Counted from the stretch's first letter, positions 1 through 12,153 are shown. The stretch: 64,000 nucleotides of DNA from Mesodorylaimus sp. YZB2_4 (GCA_030248295.1 JASANH010000751.1:124001-188000); one strand, 5' to 3'. The notes: a model not told the origin generated them from the letters alone. A program made the numbers and translations.

Positions 1-103
1 CAGGGACGCTTGTGTGTGTGCTGGTCCTGTCATGTCACACTTCCATAGCTCCACGCAGCGCCCTCGAGGGCTACGGAACATGTATTTGAGACTTATTATT
101 GAC

Positions 104-190
104 ATAGGTGGGAGTCGAACCCTCCCCTGCAAGTGCGCACCCAGCGTGAGAGACAGAGGCCTGAACCGCTAGGCCACGACCCAGGTGGTC
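104..190 (-). repeat. tRNA-derived sequence (SINE head or tRNA pseudogene)
   Basis: Read on the minus strand, this stretch has a near-perfect polymerase III B box (GGTTCGACTCC) inside a 5-bp GGGAG/CTCCC stem. It also has a D-arm-like GGCC/GGCC stem around an A-box-like TGGCCTAGCGG. The acceptor arms pair at only about 5 of 7 positions, and the anticodon stem is poor with an unusually long variable region. I therefore favour a tRNA-derived SINE head or decayed tRNA over a working tRNA and assign no anticodon. The flanking 350 bp shows no coding signal. Confidence 0.5.
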
Positions 191-507
191 CCCGCACAGG
201 CTGGCTGAGCAAAATGGGCACAAGAATGGCACAAGAAAAACTCTATGCAAGACCCACTTGAGAAACAGAATGCAAACATGAGGCCGAGTGGGAATCCCCC
301 ATATACCCTCAAGCAGGTTTGCTACTGACTGGCTCAGGGGGACTGACTGGACTGGTCAGGCAACACTTGAATTGCACATTTCATAGCCAATTAAATCATC
401 GTTAGAGACGGTGCTTATACTTGACATGTGTGTGCCAGCCATCGAGTAGCCTTTGATTTCAGGTTCAAAGGGAGCCTGGCGCAGGCACTGCAACAAAGTA
501 CGGGCGT

Positions 508-1149
508 ATGGCGGGCTATTTCTTCCCTGACCGACCGCTAACTGAAGAAGATGAGGATAGAGACGTAGAAAAAGAGAAAGAAGACGAAAAAGATAAAGAA
601 AAAGAGCAAGAGCAAGAAAAATCAAAAGAAAAGGAGACAGAAAAAATGAGAATAAAATTTTTCGGGAGAAGTAAAAAAGAGAAAAAAGATCGGGAAAGAT
701 CAAAAAGCAAAGAAAAGTTTAAGAAAACAATTTCAGAAGAAGAGAAAGAAAAAGAAGAAATTTCAAAAGAAAATGATCAAGAGAGAGAGAAATCTGATCA
801 AAATAATGATAAACTGGAATCAATCGAGGCATCAGGAACAAAATCGCCGGATCGTCTGCCCGAGACACCAGTTCATCGACGAATATATTCTTTCGCCTCG
901 ATTACTGTCGACACACCTGAGCATCAAGCCCTCAAATATGGTTTTGTACGCAGTCGTATTCGTGGCGATCATTATTTCGTTGCGGTTACACCAGACTTCG
1001 GGAACGACGATTTAGATGCTTTGCAAGAATATTATGAAAAAAATATCTCGCCATACCCCGAATTCGATTTCGATGCAAAATGGATGTTGGAAGAATTAGA
1101 TGATCCTAGCGCAGTGGCAACGACGAATCGTACACAGAGTCTTTTTTGA
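508..1149 (+). CDS. Unidentified Lys/Glu-rich protein, probably the 3' exon of a larger gene
   Basis: This is an open frame of 213 codons ending in TGA. Residues about 13-115 are almost entirely K, E, D, Q, R and S, so probably disordered or a charged helix. Residues about 120-205 have ordinary composition, with an aromatic and acidic tail (PEFDFDAKWMLEELDD) that looks like a folded or docking segment. I recognise no domain. The ATG at 508 may not be the true start: the frame stays open upstream to an acceptor-like TTTCAG ending at 462, so the sequence could be a terminal exon beginning at 463 with earlier exons outside the window. It converges on hunchback. A tandem array of hairpins follows its stop by about 80 bp and could lie in its 3'UTR. 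Confidence 0.6.
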   Translation: MAGYFFPDRPLTEEDEDRDVEKEKEDEKDKEKEQEQEKSKEKETEKMRIKFFGRSKKEKKDRERSKSKEKFKKTISEEEKEKEEISKENDQEREKSDQNNDKLESIEASGTKSPDRLPETPVHRRIYSFASITVDTPEHQALKYGFVRSRIRGDHYFVAVTPDFGNDDLDALQEYYEKNISPYPEFDFDAKWMLEELDDPSAVATTNRTQSLF

Positions 1150-1225
1150 ACATATGCCCATTATGATTTTCCTTGAATTCAGTTTCCTGTTTTTTTTTCT
1201 CGCCTATCGCCATGTCAGTCTAATG

Positions 1226-1700
1226 TTTCTGTTAGCCGTGTGTCGGTCTGCTGTGCTCTGCGGCTATGCATGACCAACAGAAAAATCAATTTCAGAGTCC
1301 TGAAGAGATATGTCTAGTCTGATACTGTTCAAATTCATACCTATGTTCCATATGTCGCCCATCTTCTTGTCTGTCCAATATTTCTGTTAGCCGTGTGTGT
1401 GTGTGTGCGTGCGGTGCGGCCAAACACGGCTAACAGGAATAACATTGTTAAGGTCCTGAACAGATATGTCTATTCTAATACTACTTGAGTCTCGATCTAG
1501 GTCCATATGTCGACCATCTCCTTGTCAGTTTTTTTTCTGTTAGCCGGGTGCGTGCGCGGTGCGACTAGACACGGCTAACAGAAATACCATGGGGTCCTTA
1601 ACGGATAGCCATGTTGTTTTATCTCTCCGCATTCATATTCATGCTCTTCTGTGTCGCCTATTCTGCTTGGTATTCCAATGTTTCTGTTAGCCGTGTCTTT
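1226..1700 (+). repeat. Tandem array of ~150-bp units, each with a GTTAGCCGTGT hairpin
   Basis: TTTCTGTTAGCCG begins at 1226, 1381, 1534 and 1681, spaced 155, 153 and 147 bp. In units 2 and 3 it is followed by its inverted complement: arms 1381-1396 with 1424-1440, and 1534-1549 with 1569-1585, giving near-perfect 16-bp stems with GC-rich loops of about 20-27 bases. Unit 1 has a decayed right arm and unit 4 only the left arm. Spacers share blocks such as GGTCCTGAA..GATATGTCTA and CCATATGTCG. Function is unknown; it may be satellite DNA or structured RNA in the 3' region of the 508-1149 gene. Confidence 0.8.
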
Positions 1701-1916
1701 CATCAGAAGAAAAATGTAACATTTTCTGCTTCTATCTGTGGTCAGAAACTGGAGTAGTGTGTAGCTGCTAAATATTGACAGCAGACAGCTACAAACTAAA
1801 ACTGCATTGTTAAAGAGCGGGAAAATTCAAATTTAAAGTTTCCCGCTTGTTTAGTTTTATAACGCCTGTTTTTTCGGATAATAATTTTCCATGTCGTGAG
1901 AGTTTCTTCTCCAAAA

Positions 1917-1922
1917 TTTATT
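1917..1922 (-). terminator. Candidate poly(A) signal for hunchback (AATAAA on minus strand)
   Basis: TTTATT on the plus strand reads AATAAA on the minus strand. It lies just beyond the last let-7-type seed match (2162-2169) downstream of hunchback. It is chosen for that position only. AATAAA is common in AT-rich DNA, and nearer sites may also be used. Confidence 0.35.
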
Positions 1923-4900
1923 GATCACATCGATCAGCATGATCGTCACACACAAACTCGCACGCACAAAGAATACGAAAAGTTGTAAAAAAGAAGACAC
2001 CAACGTACAATGTACACATGAAATGTACGCAGACCTGGTGCTCTTACGTGATGCAAACTTTTCTCTACTTCCCAAATTTTTAGTTTTGCGAACATTCTCA
2101 AAAAAATCATATCAATACGCGTATACTGATTTATCATACACATATCTTTTAAAATCGCACATGAGGTAGATGAATTATTCACAATGTCTAAAAATATAAA
2201 AACCCATCATCGTTCAAAACAACACAAAAACTTCCACTAATCATTTCGAAAGGGATAGCAGATGGAAAAACAGAAGAGGACACGGTTTTTTTCTGACGAA
2301 TTACTCAAAAAAGGGGCGTGTGCATAATTTTTTTCGAAACTTATCTTCCGGCAGCTGTTTTCCAGGTAGCAAATTCATATTTTTTTGTCGAAGCCACAGC
2401 GAATGCCTGAGAGAAGGAAATATATGAAATTTTGCCATATATTTTTGTATGAAATTTATAAAATTTACCGCTTTGATAGTACCGTTCTGCTCGAGGCGAT
2501 GCCTGAGAGAAAAATTCAGAAAAGAAATCAGACGAAAGAGTTTCCAGAAAATATGATTTTGAGCTGGATTTTTTAATTTTTCAAGCAGAATCTAAATTTG
2601 TCGTGAAAAATGGCGATTTTCAAACACAAATTTGCGTCGTTTCGTCCGTCTACATAACGAATAAAATAAAATATTAAAACTCCCTGCCGTCATTCAACGG
2701 ACGAAACGAACGCATTCCAAAATTTACCATATTGTCTAATTTTTTTCGTGAAAAACCTCGTGTCAGAAAAAATACCAATAAAGCGGACTCGATATAAAAT
2801 TTCCTAAAACTCAGGAAATTATTTCCAAAGAAGCCCCTTCGAGCAACACGACATAAAAACCGGCCACTGTCGACCCACAAAAAAAAATAACGGCTGACGA
2901 GACAAATTTTGTCTATCCTTCGAAAAAACCTCTCAAATTCAGACCGAGGTAAGAATATGAAAAAAACAGACAAACACCGACTACGACTGAATTCCTACAA
3001 AACTCGCATATCGCGCATGGAAAATTTCCCAAAAAATGAACAATCGTTGACGCATTAAAAAAGCCAGCACTTACTTACAGTAATTCAATAGAAAAAAATT
3101 CAACCACAAAGGCCTCCACTCGCTCACTTGCCGATTTCGAAAACAGAAAAAACAAACGAAAGAAACACAGCGTCGATCACCGACTTTTTTCTAGCAAAGC
3201 ACAGTCGGAAAAAATGAACTAAAGTTTTGTAAAACTTGAAAATATTTTCACCAAAAAATCTATGATTCTCGGACTAAATTTGAAAAAGCGGGATAGACAG
3301 GAAAAATGTGAGAAAAACGGTTGGCATCTTAATTTGACAATACCACCGAGAAATAAAAACCAAAGCAAAAAATATGTACAAATTTTTCCATTTCCATATG
3401 GGACCTTTAAGAAAATTAAATTCACACAGAGGTAGGCAAACACAAAAAAATTTCAAGACTAATGAAATGCTCAAAAAAAAGGAAGCGTTTCTTCACGAAA
3501 CTTTTCCTTTATAATTGACGAGTTACAAAAACTCATCATTTTCTGCGCTGAGCAGATAATTTTTCCACAATTTGGCAAAAACCAGGTTCCGTTTTAGTAA
3601 ATATGCTTCAATTTTTTGAAGCATTTTTCCCCTCGTCGAGTTTCATTCTCAAATTTCGAAAATTTTGAATTTGGCCAGTTTTTCTGCCATTTAGCCTTCG
3701 CCTTCGTAGCATCGCAAATTAATTATTTAAAACATTTAAATAAAAACAAAAATATAGGAACAACTCCTAACCACCGTACAAAAAAATCTACAAAACCACA
3801 AACGACTAATGTTTAAAAAACCGAATTTATGTCAGGCAATCAAATTCATACAAATTTTGTTTCAATTTAAGAGGTATCTTTTGTTAAATTGATGCATTTC
3901 TCACGAAAATATTTGATAAAAAATGCATCATTTCTAATCGATTCCTGGACCGGTTTCTAAGACAAACCTACAATCACAATTTTAGTTCGACTTTTTCTGC
4001 TCTGCAACTAAACAAATTCTGAGGTTATTTTTGAGGTTCAAAACGGTTTCCTGACCATGTGCTAAAAAATAACGCCCTGCCCAGCCTCCTATTCCCCATT
4101 TACACCTAAAATATAATATACGCCAATATCTAAATTTGCAATTCGAGGTAGACCAGTCAAAAGCAAAACAAAACAAAAAAAAGTGAAAGCTGTAAAATTT
4201 CTACTCCTCAAGAATTCTATTCTTCGAAAAAAAAACAGCAACGCCCAGCGATAGAAATACACCAAAAATTGAGTCTGGACGATGCCCATATGAGGTACGA
4301 TTAACACAGTCCCAAAAAATTATCCAAACTCGCATAATTTTTCCAAAACAAAAAACGGAAGGTAGCTTCGAGAACAGGTAGTCCAAAAAAGACAAAGTGT
4401 ACAGAACACAAAAACGAGGTAATTCGAGGATAAATCAATACGCGCTCAGAAAATAAAGATATTCGACTTTATACAAAATATTCAAAATTTCTCTCTTATG
4501 AGGTATACGTCAATTTTAAAGTAAAAAAACTTCGAACAAAAGACTTTTATACTCTGCATTTCTTGTGGAACATACTTTCTCCACCCTTCTTTTTCCCAAA
4601 ACCAGTGAATAATTGAAACAAATAGAAAATAAAAATTTCCCATGTTTTGCACGTGCCGAAAAGAATACGATTATTTCGCAATAAATCATATCAGCGAAGC
4701 ATACGTCATTTTCCTTGTCCATTGCAATCTTGTCATAACAGGCCTGTAAAACAAGGGGTAATATTTTTGTGATAGAAGTGTGGTGTCATGTGACTTCTAT
4801 CTTCTTGTTTTTGAATTTCGCGCGTTTTCTACAGTGTAGCGTCACCTTATCAGAAAATTTGTTCTAAGTGTATTAGCTCATGGAAAACTGAAGCCTAAGT

Positions 4901-4975
4901 TCGGAATTCTGTCACCTTAGGCCATTTTCACAATGGTGCTGACATGCCCTTTTTTATAGACAGCGCAGCACCATG

Positions 4976-5745
4976 TCAGCGTTGCAGTGGTTCATCCAGC
5001 AGCACTGTACACCCGACAGCGCAGCAGCGCAGTACATCCGCTACAGCGTTGCTGGATCACACTACTCCACTACAGCGCTGTAGTGCAGTGTGACAGCGCC
5101 ATGATAGCATTTCAATGCAGTGCATCCAACAGCGCTGTACAACAGCGCAGCAGTGCAGTTTATCCACTACAGCGTTGCTGGATACACAGTTCTTCACTGC
5201 AGCGCTACTGTATACAAAGCACTACTGTCATGACAGCGCAGCAGTGCAGTACATCCACTGCAGCGCTGTTGAATACACATTACTCCACTATAACGCTAAG
5301 CTGTAATATGACAGCGTCATGATAGCATTTCAAGGCAGTGCATCCAGCAGAGCTGTAGAGCATTATATCCAACAGCGCAGCAGTGCAGTATACCCACTGT
5401 AGCGTTGTTCGACACACAGTACTTTACTATGTGCAGCGCTGCATTGCAGTAAATTCAACAGCGCTGTGACGGCGTTTCAGTGCAACAGTGCTATTGTAGT
5501 GAAACAGCACTGTTGTGCATTATACCCGACAGTGCAGTGTATCGACTCAGAGTTGCTGCATACGCAATTCTTCACTACAGCGCTGCCATATACAGAGTAC
5601 TGCAGCGATGACAGTGTTGCAGTGCAGCACATCTACTGCAGCGCTGTTGGATACAGCACTCCACTACAGCGCTGCAGTGCTGCATGGCAGCGCTGAGATG
5701 GCGATTTGGTGGTCACAGCTCAGCTGCGCTGTTGAATGAAGCGCG
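4976..5745. repeat. Degenerate CAGCGCTG-rich satellite with a two-unit higher-order period
   Basis: This stretch is built from variants of CAGCGCAGCAGTGCAGT, CATCCACTACAGCG and CAGCGCTG. The first starts at about 5017, 5143, 5234 and 5373 (spacing 126, 91, 139), which suggests a higher-order unit of about 217-230 bp. The block beginning GACAGCG.CATGATAGC recurs at about 5094 and 5311. It includes the perfect 18-bp palindrome CACTACAGCGCTGTAGTG at 5068-5085. A stray fragment sits at 6160-6195. Open frames here are by-products of the repeat. It lies between the hunchback stop and the let-7-seed cluster. Confidence 0.85.
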
Positions 5746-6334
5746 TTAAGGGCTCTAGCATGGCTCATACAAGGAGCGCAAAATGATATTTCCTGATACT
5801 TCCAAGTTTTCCAGAGAGAAATTTCATTTTTCCCTGATTTTTTTCTGACAGTCGCAATGCTATACAGCAGGTCAATTTCAATGATTTACAGCATAATTAC
5901 CCTTCCTTAGTCGAGCGATTTTGCAAAAAATTTGACCGACCTAATTAAAATTCGATTTTCTCCAGGATGTTTTGTTGACATCCTCAGAAAAGATGGTGAT
6001 TCAAAATTTGAAATCTCAGAATGCAACTGTCGCGGTTTATCCTAATTTCGGCTCCGAAATTCTTCATTTCCCCTGAGTCTCCCAGGTTTTTCAGGCACTT
6101 CTCAGATTTCCAGACTTTTCCAGCCTCTTATAAACCTGTGTTGGATGTGCCGCACTAAAACGCTGTCATAGCGCTGCAGTGCAGCACTGTTTATCCACCA
6201 GGCTATCCAGTTATCAGGAGCATCCTAGCGGAAAAGCAGAACCTATTTGAGACTTTTCAATATCTAATTAAAAAAAGTAAGGGAAAGGTTTAAACTTACA
6301 TAACATTTTGCGGATGCCACGTATATTCTGGCTT

Positions 6335-9300
6335 CTATAGATGCGGTTCTCTAGCAATATGCAAGAACATCGACCTCGGATCGTCACTGACGTGACCGCA
6401 TGTGTTGCATTTGTAGGGATCTTGATAGCCGTGGAAACCCATGTGCATGGTATACATGATGCAATCCTTGAAGGCGATCTCGCAATAATTGCATACGTAG
6501 GCATTGGACCAGTCGATATTGGTCGGACGACCTAATGGAGCTGGATATGAGGACGCCAGTGACGAAGGTGATTGCTGATGCCTATTCTGCTGATTCAAAA
6601 GAGCCGACTGATTCTGATTTGAGTCACTTGATGCCAAATGATGCAAACTCAGACGACCAATACCGCTGGCCGAACTGACTGATTCTGAACGATTTTGTCG
6701 ATGGCCCGCCACTTGACTGCCGCTGCTAAAAAAGTCAACTGATTGATTATGTTCAAACTTTCATTCAAACTTCATTCATAATGCCTAAATTAATTTAGTG
6801 AAGTTGAACTAATTTCCATTTTTGATGTCCCAGTAAGCTAATATTATCAACATTTTTTTTAACTAACTGGTCGCTCAAAAGGATGTAAGAAACCAAGAGG
6901 TCAAGCCAGCCCCACATTCCAACCTCAAAAATTATTCGAAATGACTCTCGGTTGATGCTACTCTACAAAGAACCTGGCCACATTTCACTTTTTCACCCGA
7001 CTTACCAGCCTGTCGCAGGACTTGTGCTTCTAGTGTGTCGCATTCCAAGATCTGTGCGATTGACGATATCGCCCTCGAACTCCCCGCCATTATTTCCACT
7101 CTCAGTCACTGATTCTGTATCGCCTTCATCGCAATTTTTTCCTTGTAGTTTCAACGCAATACGATCCAATTTGAATGCCCGTCCTTTTCGCCTTTGTCTG
7201 TGTCCACCAGCACCAGTCGTATTGGATGATGCATTCATGAACGATTCACCACCCATTCCTTCGTCGCCCGACGCCTTGCCTCCAGACACCGATGCTGGCG
7301 ATCCGCCGCTCTCTTGTGATCCATCGTGCGATAATAAGAAACGACCACCACTGAAAGTTTTCAAGATTAGTCGTGCCGTTTTTCCAAATTTGCATTTTTA
7401 ATGAAAGATGCAAAATTTGAATTTCCCGCTTTAAACCGCCCATAACCGTTCTGCGTGATAGACAAAAACTTCCTCGCTTCCCAGCCTGTGCGGGCGTAGT
7501 TTTTCCCATTTCGTAACTTTAATTCATGTTTTTCTTTTTCAAAAGTGGTAAGCTGTTGCTTTTCTGCACGAATAAGTTTTGAAATGTTGGACGCCTGCAG
7601 ACTTTGAAGTGTGGCGTGTGACTTTTTCTCATCAATGTAAAACTGTTATAAGCAGCTTGCAGCGGGAATTTCAAATTGCGTTGCACGAGGCTTGTGAAAG
7701 GCCTCATAACTGCTTACAGATGGCTTATCAGTCAGCAATGCTTGAAATACTATTTCGAGCACTGCTCACTTTGCCAAAGACTAAGAGTACGCTTATATCT
7801 TCGCATCACCTCACCTCGATTCTTCCAATGCACCACCATACAACAGATTTGGCGTTGTAGCTGATCCGAGTTTAGCCGATTCCGATTTCACACCAATCTC
7901 ATTGACAACAGGCGTGCTTCCACAACTGCTGCTTCCAGACGTGGACTGTTGCGAATTGACTTGCAATGCGGCCGCTGCAGCAGCGACGGCTTGAGCTTGA
8001 GCCGCTGCCGACGCCATCAGACTGTACACCTGATACAATTGTTCAGGTTTCTCCATCATGTGTATCATCGTGTGCTTGGTCAAAGTTTCCTTATTCGTGC
8101 ATGTGAATTCGCACAAATTGCACTTGATTGTTGGCGTGATGGACGGTGGAATATTTGCAGTGGGTGATGTCAATTGGAAACTAGTAGTGGGAATATTAGC
8201 GGGTGTGATGGCTCCACTCGAACATATTGGTGTTGGACTCGTGCTTTCGGCTCTCATGGAACTATTGGGCCCTTGTCCTGGTTGATTTTGAGCAGCCGCA
8301 ATCGCAGCGGCTAAACTTGGTATGGTCGGCAGTTGCGCGCCTAATGTTGCAATACTTGTTACCATAGCCGCTGTCAAATCCTTTTGCTGTTGAGCTAAGA
8401 GGCTAGTTTGTAACGCTTCCACAAATGATGGCATTAATGGTCCCGATACCGTCACATTTGGCGCTGTTGGGGCAACCATGGTCGGAGCGTGTTGGCTTAA
8501 ACTATCGGCCAACGTCATCGGTGGTATTAAGGCTGATGCAGTTGGATAAGCGGACACAGGCCCATTTCCACTTTGATGATGATGCAAATGCGAAGGCGAT
8601 GCAATAGGCAATGATGCCGACATGGGTCCACTAGCTTGCACCATCGTCCTCGGTCCTTCTCCACTACTACTTCGCCCATTATCACTCGACTTCTTTCCTC
8701 GAGGTCCGCGTCGATTTCCATAGACATCGATAGCCGTCGCATCGACCACTGTGCCACCATCGGGCGTCACTGTTGTGGCAGGCGTGTGACCATATTTCCG
8801 TAAATGTAATTTCAAACTGTGGCAATATTTGGTAGCGTATGTGCAATCAGCGCATCGATACTGATAAAAATTCGAGTGCGATTTCATATGCGAATTTAAC
8901 ATTGATTTATTAACGCACGAATAATTGCATTTCACGCATTTAAATGGTTTTGATCCAAAATGATTTCTTAGATGATATTCTAAATGATGTTTATATTCGG
9001 TTACGAATGGACATTTCGGACATGTTAATAATTTATCCGATTTAATATGCGCTCTCGAATGCGCCCAATAATCATCTTTCGATTTAGCAACAAAATCGCA
9101 TTGTTTGCATCGATACGTTTTCGATTTACTTCCCCCACCACTACTGGATTTCGATGGTGGCGTCGTAGAAACATTGCCGAACGATCCGGCACCACCCGAG
9201 CCTCCCGATGTCAAATTGGCCACAACAGCTTGCAACTGCTCTTCTAAGGACTGATCGAACTGAGAGCTGCCACCACCGTAGACTCCGTGCGATGATGACT

Positions 9301-12153
9301 CATCATTGGAATTTGTCGCTGACATTTGCGGCGGTGAATGAAATTCTTTCATATGCCTTTTCAATCTACCTTCTGTTCGACTTGTATAATCGCAAAAATC
9401 GCATTTATGATCAGCGTGCGTGTTCATATGCGAATTAAAATGAAACTTCGATGGGCTTGTGAATCCGCAAATGTGACATGTGTGTAAATTTGCATGATTT
9501 CCAGCATGTTGAGCCGTAAACGCGCCGAAGGGTGATGGCGCCACTAAACCTGGCGGATTAGTAGCCGACATTGGTCCACCCGATGTCATCATACCAGTCG
9601 ATGCCGAGGCTGAAGAAACTGTTGGCAATACGATATTGCCACTGCCGAAACTGACCGCAGTCGCAGTTGCTGTTGCTCCTAGTCGAGACGACGCGCGCTC
9701 TGATGGTGATTCACCGTTTTCGCTGTTGCTACTTCGACTGCTACGACTTCCGATACTTCCCGACCGGCCGCCGACACTGAGCGGGGTATCGTTTGAAGGC
9801 GACGATTGTGACACGACTGGCGAAATATCGCCAAGACCGTGGTTGGCATTGTCGATGAGCAAAGTTGGCGAAGGTGATTCTTTCGATGGCGACAATTTCT
9901 CAGTATCTTCCAAATGACCATTATCATCTTCATTTTTGGCCTGTTCGCCTTGAGCATTCGCATCGGAATGATTATTCTTCTCGCCCTGATCATCACCCGT
10001 CATTGTTGGGGTATCATCTCCGTTTTCGGGTGTTGTACAAATTTTTAATCGTTTAGCCGATGATGGATTTGGTAAATCGTCATTATCGCCTTGAGCCGTT
10101 TCAACCGTGATCGCTGCGAAGGCTTTTTCTTCGCCATTTCCACTCGATTTTCTTTCCACATTGGATAAATTCGAATTGGCATTGCTGTTCGATATTGGTG
10201 GTTGATACTTGGTCTCCGATTGCGAATTTTCAGCTGAGATTGGTGAAATTTGTTGATATTCGGGTACCGTATTTTGCAAGGAGCACGTTTGTATGCTTAA
10301 CATCGTATGAGCTACATCCAACTCTGACGAAGGCATGCCAGTGTTGGCGGGTGCTGGGGGTGGAGTAATGGCGCAAAACGAGGGCTCCTGTTTGACAGCA
10401 CTGGTGACTGGTGGTCGAAATGATGCATTGCCATATCCATTCGTTCCGAAATTCGTTTGTTGTTGAGTTGGCAGTAATGTTTGGCCATGTTGTACAGGAA
10501 CATTGTGACCGCCACTTACATTGCCTAAAAGTGCCAAGTGGATGAGCTAAAATTAGATGGCCCAACGAGACCGCATCATTAAAAGACCAGCTCTAAATGT
10601 TTATTATTATTTTGATATTTCAATTTTTATATTAAAAGTTCACACTGAATTAAAGGCAGAATTGAAAAGATTTGCGCGCTTTATCGAAAATCTCTGCCTG
10701 GGAATTTGAAACGCTCATCTGCTAGAATGCGAAAATGTGTCCTTTCACCCTCGAGTGCGCATAAGCGTTTGGTGATGTGGTAAAACATGAACATGCGCAA
10801 AATCGTCATTTCATACTTTTTTTGGTCATCTAATCGCATCTAATAAGCACTTCTTTTTTCAGACATCATGCTGTGGAATAGCGGGCCAGCATAATTTGAA
10901 AATCGAATTTAGCGCCTTCTAGCACACACCACTCGAAGGTTCAGCTGTGCAATGTCTGTTTAAATAGCAAAGCCTACATTTTCTGCACCGCTCACTGTCA
11001 AGTTTGATCCCCCGCTGAGACAAAGTGTTTCCCAGGATGTCAGCCTGTGACTACACTCACCAGCTGAGGCAGCTAGATTTCGGAGAATATCCAATTCTAA
11101 GAGACTAGAATGATGGCCCGTGGCGGGAGTTTGTGTAGGCGCGATTGGGTGCTTGTGCTCGCCATTACCACCATTCGGGTCGGTGTGATACTGCGAAGGT
11201 GGCTGAGCTTGTGGCTGATTGAGGAAGGGCACTCTGGCGGCCTGGATGGCCACGGCTTCCAAAAGTTTCTCGTACGAGGAGGTAGCTGATGCGGCTTGTG
11301 CCGCATACGGGGCATACTGTTGAGGGGCGTGAGCATGGTGCTGGTGGTAATGAGGCGAGGCTTTCTCGTTTAACCCGTGTACTAGAGCGACGTTGTGATG
11401 GTGCTGTTGCGGAGATCGTTGCTCCGGCTGGTGATTTTGAGGTAGGTGAAATTGATGATGATGCTGTTTGGCCAAAATACTATCACCACGCGGCCAAGAG
11501 GTCGGTGAAATCATAGGCGAGGTAGGCGATAAGACGGCGTTCTGCCCCTGCGGCGGTGCACGCGAGGGGGGAGGTAAGAGCGAGGGACGGGTGATGCCTG
11601 CGTCGCCGCCACCCGTTGCGAAATAGCTCGTTGTATTTCCTGAGTACAATTGAGCAGCGGCTGCCGCGGCGGCATTCGACGAAGGCGTTATCATGGCGGA
11701 GCTCAGGTTCATTCCTGACATTGTTTGATGCTGTTGCTGCAAGTGATTGGTCGCAGCCAGCCACTGTTCAGCAGCGGCAGATGGCGTCCCTGAGCTCGAC
11801 GATGGCGCTGTCGGAAGGCGTACACCATGCCACTGTTGCACGCCCGAATTACCACCATTACCGCCCGATACTGTGCTCGGACTCAGTTGGGACACGGTCG
11901 CATGGTGATTACCATTGGAACTAGAACTCGACGATCGATGATACAGTCCGCCCGATGTTGGATACCCATTATACGCACTGGCCGCCGCGGCCGTAGACGC
12001 CACCGCCGCTTTATTTACCAAATCCCAGGAATTCTCAGACATACTTCGATGATAATCGCCAACACGATCCTCAATGCCCAAACGAACGATCACACTGCTC
12101 TGTTTCCAGCAATGCCAGCACTGACAACGCCAAGCACGACCACACGGCGGCAT
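6335..12153 (-). CDS. hb: Hunchback / HBL-1 family C2H2 zinc-finger transcription factor
   Basis: Exons join in phase: 12042 (or 12153)-11061, 10524-7815, 7350-7006 and 6725-6335, totalling 1475 codons from the ATG at 12042. That start is preferred because the extra 37 residues look unstructured. Fingers are: an N-terminal pair (about 675-723) with the hunchback signature [17 protein letters not shown]; four middle fingers (about 798-908) including [11 protein letters not shown] and [18 protein letters not shown], followed by [10 protein letters not shown]; one extra finger (about 1128-1149); a basic box (about 1282-1302, [11 protein letters not shown]); and the paired C-terminal fingers (about 1422-1475). 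The rest is low-complexity Ser, Gly, His, Ala and Gln. Hunchback proteins bind A/T-rich DNA and control temporal and axial fate; the nematode form is heterochronic. The protein is longer than fly Hunchback. A palindromic repeat occupies intron 2. Confidence 0.95.
7405..7685. repeat. Palindromic GCGGGAAATTCAAATTT-family element in hunchback intron 2
   Basis: The left end (about 7405-7455) reads AAAATTTGAATTTCCCGC followed by a CCGCCCATAACCG-like segment. The right end (about 7637-7685) is its inverted counterpart (TTATAAGCAGCTTGCAGCGGGAATTTC). The arms are diverged and the interior carries no open frame. The same core occurs in the 18.6-20.0 kb element and at several other sites, so this is one member of a dispersed foldback family. 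Confidence 0.6.

Larger units (their letters stand above)
1917..6334 (-). promoter_or_regulatory. Probable long hunchback 3'UTR with clustered let-7 and lin-4/miR-125 seed matches
   Basis: Downstream of the hunchback stop, the minus strand has eight TACCTC (let-7 seed complement) sites in 2.35 kb. Plus-strand GAGGTA lies at 2163, 2946, 3429, 3871, 4145, 4292, 4416 and 4500. Three extend to GAGGTAG (2163, 3429, 4145), and TGAGGTA(G) occurs at 2162, 4291 and 4499. I noticed none in the opposite orientation. A lin-4/miR-125 seed match (plus-strand CCCTGAG, 6071-6077) lies about 260 nt after the stop, with offset CCTGAGA matches at 2406 and 2502. Nematode hbl-1 is a known let-7-family and lin-4 target through its 3'UTR. 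A 3'UTR this long, crossing the 5-kb satellite, is an inference. One Pumilio-type TGTACATA (3374-3381) is also present. Confidence 0.55.

Noticed and set aside
4987..5739. Plus-strand open frames up to 111 codons rich in Cys, Ser, Thr and Gln
   Set aside because: They are translations of the CAGCGCTG satellite, with several overlapping frames showing the same repeats and no domain.
6952..7401. 149-codon plus-strand frame
   Set aside because: It is antisense to hunchback exon 3 and its flanks, which carry the family basic box and valid splice sites.
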